Assembly (NCBI GenBank): GCA_001939145.1
Contig: LSRX01000846.1
Coordinates: 164,107-228,106, forward strand
Direction: 5' to 3'
DNA from: Symbiodinium microadriaticum
Taxonomy: Eukaryota; Sar; Dinophyceae; Suessiales; Symbiodiniaceae
Length of the DNA stretch: 64,000 nucleotides
Part shown: piece after piece, positions 59,384-64,000 of the stretch
How the letters are laid out: the number at the start of each line of letters is the position of its first letter
How positions within the stretch are numbered: the stretch's first letter is position 1
Notes under the pieces: generated by a model
What the model saw: the letters and a program-made list of their open reading frames with translations, nothing else
Told to the model about the DNA's origin: nothing
Database searches by the model: none
Program-made: the position numbers and the translations under genes

Positions 59384-60735
59384 GACTTCCTGGCCGTGGC
59401 GTTGACCATTGCTTCTGCTGATGTCGGAACCGGGTACCTGGAAGATAAACTTCGCTCAACATATCCTCTTATTCAAGAACCGAGCCCAGACAAGCTCAAA
59501 CTTTCGTGGGTGGACCAAACATACAGGGCCAAAAACTTTAAAGCTCTCTCATTGGCAATCTAAGTATATAACCTGCCGCGCAGTCTTGAACTCCAAGCGC
59601 AGCCCCAGATCGCATCCAGCAGCTTTGTACGAACTGTGAGACTGAACCTCACCTTAACCCTGCGAAACCCTCCTGTTTAGGGTTCCTTATTATGATCTCT
59701 AATAATAAGAGTCCTTGAAAAGGTACAGGTAAACCCTAAGTCCGAAACCCTAAACCCTGAAGTCCAATTAAACTTAAACGACAGCGCCAGACGCCAAGCC
59801 TCGGAAGATGTAGCCACTGTGAGGGTTTAGGATTTAGGGGTTTAGGAATTGGGGTTTTATGCTTTAGGGCTTTAGGAATTGGGGCTTTATGGTTTAGGGC
59901 GTAGGCTGGGCACAGCCTGCTCCCCCTTTGTGGTGGCACAAGAAGATGCCGAACAGCATCTTTGGCATGTAGTAGCCTTGGGACGAGGTTTAGCAACCTG
60001 ATTGATTACTGCAAAGTCGAAGGTTGAGGAATTGTAGCGTCCTCAACCCTAAACCCTAAAGCCATATGCCCAGAATGCCTTGCGGCCTTGCGCACCCGCA
60101 CCAGCCCCCAGCAGCTCGAACATATCTTGGGTTCAGTTTGCCCTGCTGTGGCCCCCAACCTGAAACCAAAACAGCACAGTCCTCAACCCCTAAGTCTGAC
60201 AAATCAAAAACCCACAATCCTGCATCAATATCTCCACAGGCTTCTGTGTACTAGCCCTAGTGCTTACAAGTCATGCTTCACTACTGTCAGCGCCCCAGGT
60301 GCGTGCCCGAAGAAAGCAAGCAGGGTTGGTATATTCAAGAACCCCTAAACCCTAAACCCCTAAACCCTAAACCCCTAAATCTTAAACCCCTAAACCCCTA
60401 ACTCTCTAAAGCCCTAAACCCCTAAACCCTAAACCCCTAAACCCCTAAACCCTAAATGTTTAGGAATTACGTAAGCGCCTTCAGGATCCCGGTTCCGTCT
60501 GCGCCTAGCTTCCGTGGTGCTAAGGTAAAGGCTGAGGGAGTTTAGGGCTTTAGGGGTTTAGGTTTTAGGGCTTTAGGGGTTTAGGTTTTAGGGCTTATAA
60601 AACCTAAACCCCTAAAGCCCTAAACTCCCTAGCAACTTTAGGGGGTTTAAGGCTTTAGGGGTCTAGGGTTTACTTGCGGGCCGTTGCGGCTACAGGTCAT
60701 GGGGGCTTTTTTTGCTTTTCAATCCTATCTTCATA

Positions 60736-60852
60736 TGGGTCGACACAGGATCCCCTTTTTGACACCGGATCCCCTTTTTTGGGGGTCCCATATGCTACCA
60801 CACCCTCACTAAAAAGGGGCCTCCAAGGGGACCCTAACTTAAAGAGCTGCCC
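60736..60852 (+). repeat. MITE family 2, worn copy
   Basis: The right end GACCCTAACTTAAAGAGCTG is clear. The left end is replaced by a duplicated ACACAGGATCCCC/ACACCGGATCCCC block. Confidence 0.5.
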
Positions 60853-61077
60853 ATAAAAGGGCCCTGAAAGTACCCTTAGTTATCGAAATCGCAGAGAAGT
60901 GTCTTTTCTGGATCCCCCTTATAAAGGAACCCTCAAAAAGGGACCCCCAAAATTTAACGAGAACTGCCCCATAAATGGAGGCCCTGGGGCGGTACAGCGT
61001 GAAGCCCAGGGCCATGGCCCCAGCGACGCCTTTGCAAAGTTCTCTCACACTGGTCCGGGTCTCAGGATTCCTTCGGT

Positions 61078-61185
61078 TGATGATGATGATGATGATGATA
61101 TATATATATATATATATATATATTTATTTATTTATATATTTATTTATTTATATATTTATTTATTTATTTATTTATTTATTTACTT
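61078..61185 (+). repeat. GAT, TA and TTTA microsatellites
   Basis: (GAT)n, then (TA)n, then (TTTA)n, giving Asp-, Tyr- or Ile-rich open frames that are artefacts. Confidence 0.9.
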
Positions 61186-61199
61186 ACCCATAAGAAGGG

Positions 61200-61352
61200 A
61201 AATAAACCCACAATTCCCATAGTTTAAGGAATCTATAGACCTTAATTCCCATAGCTTCGGGAATAGACCATACTTCCCAGAGTTTAGGGAATAAGCCTTA
61301 ACTCCCATGGCTTAGGGGCCCGTCAGGCAATGCTAAGGATTTCGATCATCAA
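61200..61352 (-). repeat. MITE family 1, internally expanded copy
   Basis: The core phrase AATTCCCATAGTTTA recurs about four times with small changes before GGCAATGCTAAGGATTTCGA and TCATCAAC. Looks like a family 1 element whose core was tandemly amplified. Confidence 0.65.
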
Positions 61353-61816
61353 CAAAACAAGGATCCCCCAGAACCTTGCCCTGCGGTGAGGATGGTGTGA
61401 GGGTGAAACCCTGAACCTTAAACCCTAAACCCAAAACCCAAAACCCTAAACCCTAAACCCCAAAAAAAAAGCCCTAAACCCTGAATCCCGGAATCCCTAA
61501 ACCCTAAACCCTGAATCCCGGGATCCCTAAACCCTAAACCCTGAATCCCTAGCCCCTGAATCCCGAAACCCTTCATCGAACCAAAAGCTTAGGACCGGGG
61601 CTCTACTGCACCTTAAAGAAGTAGCCCAGGGGAAAAATACTGGACTTGAATGTGATATTAAGAGCTCCTTTGAGGAAGAGGTCTCAAAACAAAGTACTCA
61701 CATACAAGGCACTCCAAAACCCAGTATACCAAAAGGGTCCTAGATACTGTTGTGGGGGATACTTTCCCAAATCCCAATAAGGATTCCGAAGAAAGAAACC
61801 CTACATTCTACTATAT

Positions 61817-61920
61817 GGGTAGCTCTATAAATTAGGGCCCATTTTAAAGTTCCAAAATATAGTACGGCACCCTTACAAAGAGGGCCCACCCTTACGTCCC
61901 TAATTTAGAAAAACTACCTA
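61817..61920 (+). repeat. MITE family 2, copy
   Basis: GGGTAGCTCTATAAATTAGG at the left and CCCTAATTTAGAAAAACTAC at the right, with AGTACGGCACCCTTACAAA inside. Confidence 0.85.
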
Positions 61921-63194
61921 CATGGGTACTGTGGGCCCTTTGGGAGAGGAGTCTGAGTGTCGAAACTTTTGAGGTTGACCTGCGAGTTTTTTTCGAGAGG
62001 TGCCAAAAGCAGAGCTCTGCAATCCCGGTCCCGGTTTAGGGTTTAGGGGTTTGGGGTTCCCTAAACCCTAAACCCTAAACCCTCTAAACCCTAAACCCTA
62101 AACCCTAGGCAGCTCCTTCCCCAAAAGGCTCCTCTCCGAAGTACCTATCTAGCCCCTCAAGAAGGTCCAAGTACCCACATAGCACGGCTTTTAGACACCA
62201 AAAGCCATTCAGAGTTAGGGTTTAGGGTTTTGGGTTTAGGGGTTTTGGGACCTAAAAGCATAGTATCTGGGTACTTGGATCCTCAGGGTAGTAGAACGTC
62301 GGGTTTCTATGTTCGATTTTTTTAGTATTCTGGGAAAGTATGGATAGCCTGCAGAAGCTGAGAATGGCACACGGAATGAGCAGCCTTCCCTTCCCCCCGA
62401 AAAGCTCCTGAACAGGGTAATCTACAGTACGGATATACGGATGAAAGCTTAGGCTTAAAGCACAAAGCACTGCACTCCAACCAGAAGCATTGCTCCCACA
62501 CCCTGAACCGAAACCCAAACAACAAAAACAAACGACCACAAACATCCTGGAGAACCCTATGAAGCCCTTTGCAACCTTATCAACCCCCGCCAATCCGAAG
62601 CCGAAAACCCCCGCTAAAACCCTTCCAAAAGCCAAGATGCAGGGACCCAGGACAGCAAAGAATAGGAGCCAGCCCAACAGCTCCTCAGTCGGTTTAGGCT
62701 TCGGGGTTTAGGCTGTCATAAGGGTTTACACGGGGTTCTAGGATTTCAATGTTTAGGGCTTAGGGTTATAGGGCTTAAGGCATTTAGGGTTTAGGGTTTA
62801 AAGCTTTCGTAAGGGGGCAGTTTAGGGCTTCAGGGAGTTTCAGGGTTCAGGGCTTCACGGGATGTAGGGGTTGTAAAGCGTCTTCGGGCTTCTTGCTCGG
62901 CTCTGGGTTCCAGATTCCAGGGCTTAGGGATGAGGGATCTCGGGCTCCAGGGCCTTAGGGCTGAGGGTGTTTATGGTCTACGGGTTTAGGGCTTTAGGGC
63001 TTTAGGGTTTAGGGTTTTAGGGCTTTAGGGCTTTAGAGAGTTAGGGTTTAGGCCTTTAGGGCTTCACGGGTTTAGGGTGTTCGGGCTTTAGGCTTTTAGG
63101 GCCCCTGGTGTCCAAGGCTCAGAGGACTTGTCCTTGTCGATCTCCAGCAGAGGAGCTGCACCCAACCTCGTAGAGACTGCAGCTTTATGCGGCC

Positions 63195-63302
63195 CTAAAC
63201 CCTAAACCCTAAACCCTAAACCCTAGACCCTAAACCCTAAACCCTAGACCCTAAACCCTAAACCCTAAACCCTAGACCCTAAACCCTAAACCCTAGACCC
63301 TA
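63195..63302 (+). repeat. CCCTAAA array with periodic CCCTAGA variant
   Basis: CCCTAGACCC recurs four times, spaced by two or three CCCTAAA units, giving a regular higher-order pattern. Confidence 0.9.
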
Positions 63303-63387
63303 AGTGGCGCTTTGAAGGTTCCTTATAAATGGGACCTATTAAAAACCTCTATACGATTTCTAGATGGGGACTGTCAGGGCTCTTTAC

Positions 63388-63507
63388 GGGTAGCTCTCTA
63401 AATTAGGGTTTAGGGTTTAGGGTTTAGGGTTTCTTTCAGGGTCCTCTTTCTGAGGGTGCCGTACTATTTGGGGAGCTAAGAATGGACCCTAATTTGGAGA
63501 ACTACCC
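63388..63507 (+). repeat. MITE family 2 copy carrying an internal TTTAGGG array
   Basis: GGGTAGCTCTCTAAATTAGG at the left and CCCTAATTTGGAGAACTACC at the right. Directly after the left-arm TTAGGG come about four extra TTTAGGG units (63404-63431) that other copies lack. Confidence 0.9.
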
Positions 63508-64000
63508 ATATGGGCTTTACAAGTTTCTATACGGTACAGCTGTTTATGGTTCTTGGTCATAGGGTGTTTATACAGGGGATTTTCGTTTTGATCGGGGATG
63601 TGCTTTTCGCAGGGTCTTGAGGGAGGCATGGCAGACAGGTGGCCAGGTGGAGAGTTTGACGACCTTTTATGTAGGGGGGCGTGTAATCGTTAGAATGGGC
63701 TTTTGGGTACGTTGCAACATCTTTTCCCTAAACCCCTAAGCCCTAAACCCTGAACCTCTAAACCCATAAACCCCTAAATCCTAAACCCCAAAACCCTAAC
63801 CCCTAAACCCCTAAACCCTAAACCTTAACCCCTTAAACCCTAAGCCCTAAACCCTAGTATGTTTGGGTCTGAAGCAATCAACCTTTTAGTTCAGCGTCTT
63901 CGGTTTCGGGGCAAAACTGAGAAGCCTATAGGCTTTACCTGGATGCGAAATAACCTACCTATCCAACTCAAACCCCCACGAAAATCCCTAAGAGCCGCTT

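Larger units (their letters stand above)
35286..64000. other. Repeat-rich region with rare genes
   Basis: Continuation of the telomere-like and MITE-rich landscape. Stretches without supported features include 35290-36780 (TTTAGGG scraps and a GC-rich unique piece at 36070-36300), 38240-39080, 40100-42180, 42190-43160 (triplet-rich CAC/CAA piece near 42440-42560), 43270-44350, 46500-47740, 48100-49800, 52010-53100, 54100-56500, 58000-59270, 59400-61070 and 61930-63190. Apart from the listed items, only weak open frames are seen there. Confidence 0.7.

Noticed and set aside
62252..62677. 141-codon hydrophobic minus-strand frame
   Set aside because: It spans telomere-like repeat and CCAAAA-rich sequence, lacks splice sites and has repeat-driven composition.
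21402..64000. A true chromosome-end telomere
   Set aside because: The repeats are degenerate, change strand many times and are interrupted by genes and MITEs; no uniform terminal array is seen.

Overview
The window looks like nuclear DNA of a dinoflagellate (confidence about 0.7, nothing below species-group level). Reasons seen in the sequence: a run of intron-rich genes all on the minus strand; 3' splice sites that mostly read AG followed by G in the next exon; some introns that seem to start with GC or GA; and large amounts of TTTAGGG/CCCTAAA-type repeat. No prokaryotic operon, rRNA gene or complete tRNA gene was seen. All gene models were spliced by eye, and exon edges are given only where reading phase agrees on both sides.

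Positions 1-20,030 form a unidirectional minus-strand gene block. In transcription order it holds: the last exon of a gene cut by the gap (19935-20030); gene A (19641 to 18051), probably continuous with a Pro/Gln-rich gene B (17981 to 17007); a Lys- and Gly-Pro-rich gene E (14599 to 13098); gene F, unknown with a coiled-coil end (11556 to 10282); a complete C5-cytosine DNA methyltransferase, gene D (9772 to 7539); gene C (5701 to 491, perhaps starting at 6918), whose C-terminus resembles the SAM-binding end of N4/N6 DNA methyltransferases; and an edge exon. Between and inside them lie trinucleotide microsatellites, a 195-bp intronic satellite, nested palindromes and a two-copy dispersed repeat.

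The most unusual signal in this block is a heptamer, TCGGRCC on the plus strand (GGYCCGA on the sense strand of the genes). By eye it occurs about 80 times in 20 kb in one orientation and about once in the other. It sits in all three codon phases and also outside exons, and it almost disappears after 21.6 kb.

A short array of hairpins (20415-20612) runs into an assembly gap. From there to the end (21.4-64 kb) the sequence is mostly degenerate telomere-like repeat that changes strand repeatedly. It carries at least four families of about 90-115 bp palindromic, MITE-like elements, microsatellites and local duplications. Only two convincing genes appear: a small two-exon minus-strand gene (40003 to 39475) and an intronless ankyrin-repeat gene (57343 to 56591). 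One MITE copy contains an internal TTTAGGG array, which links the two main repeat classes.
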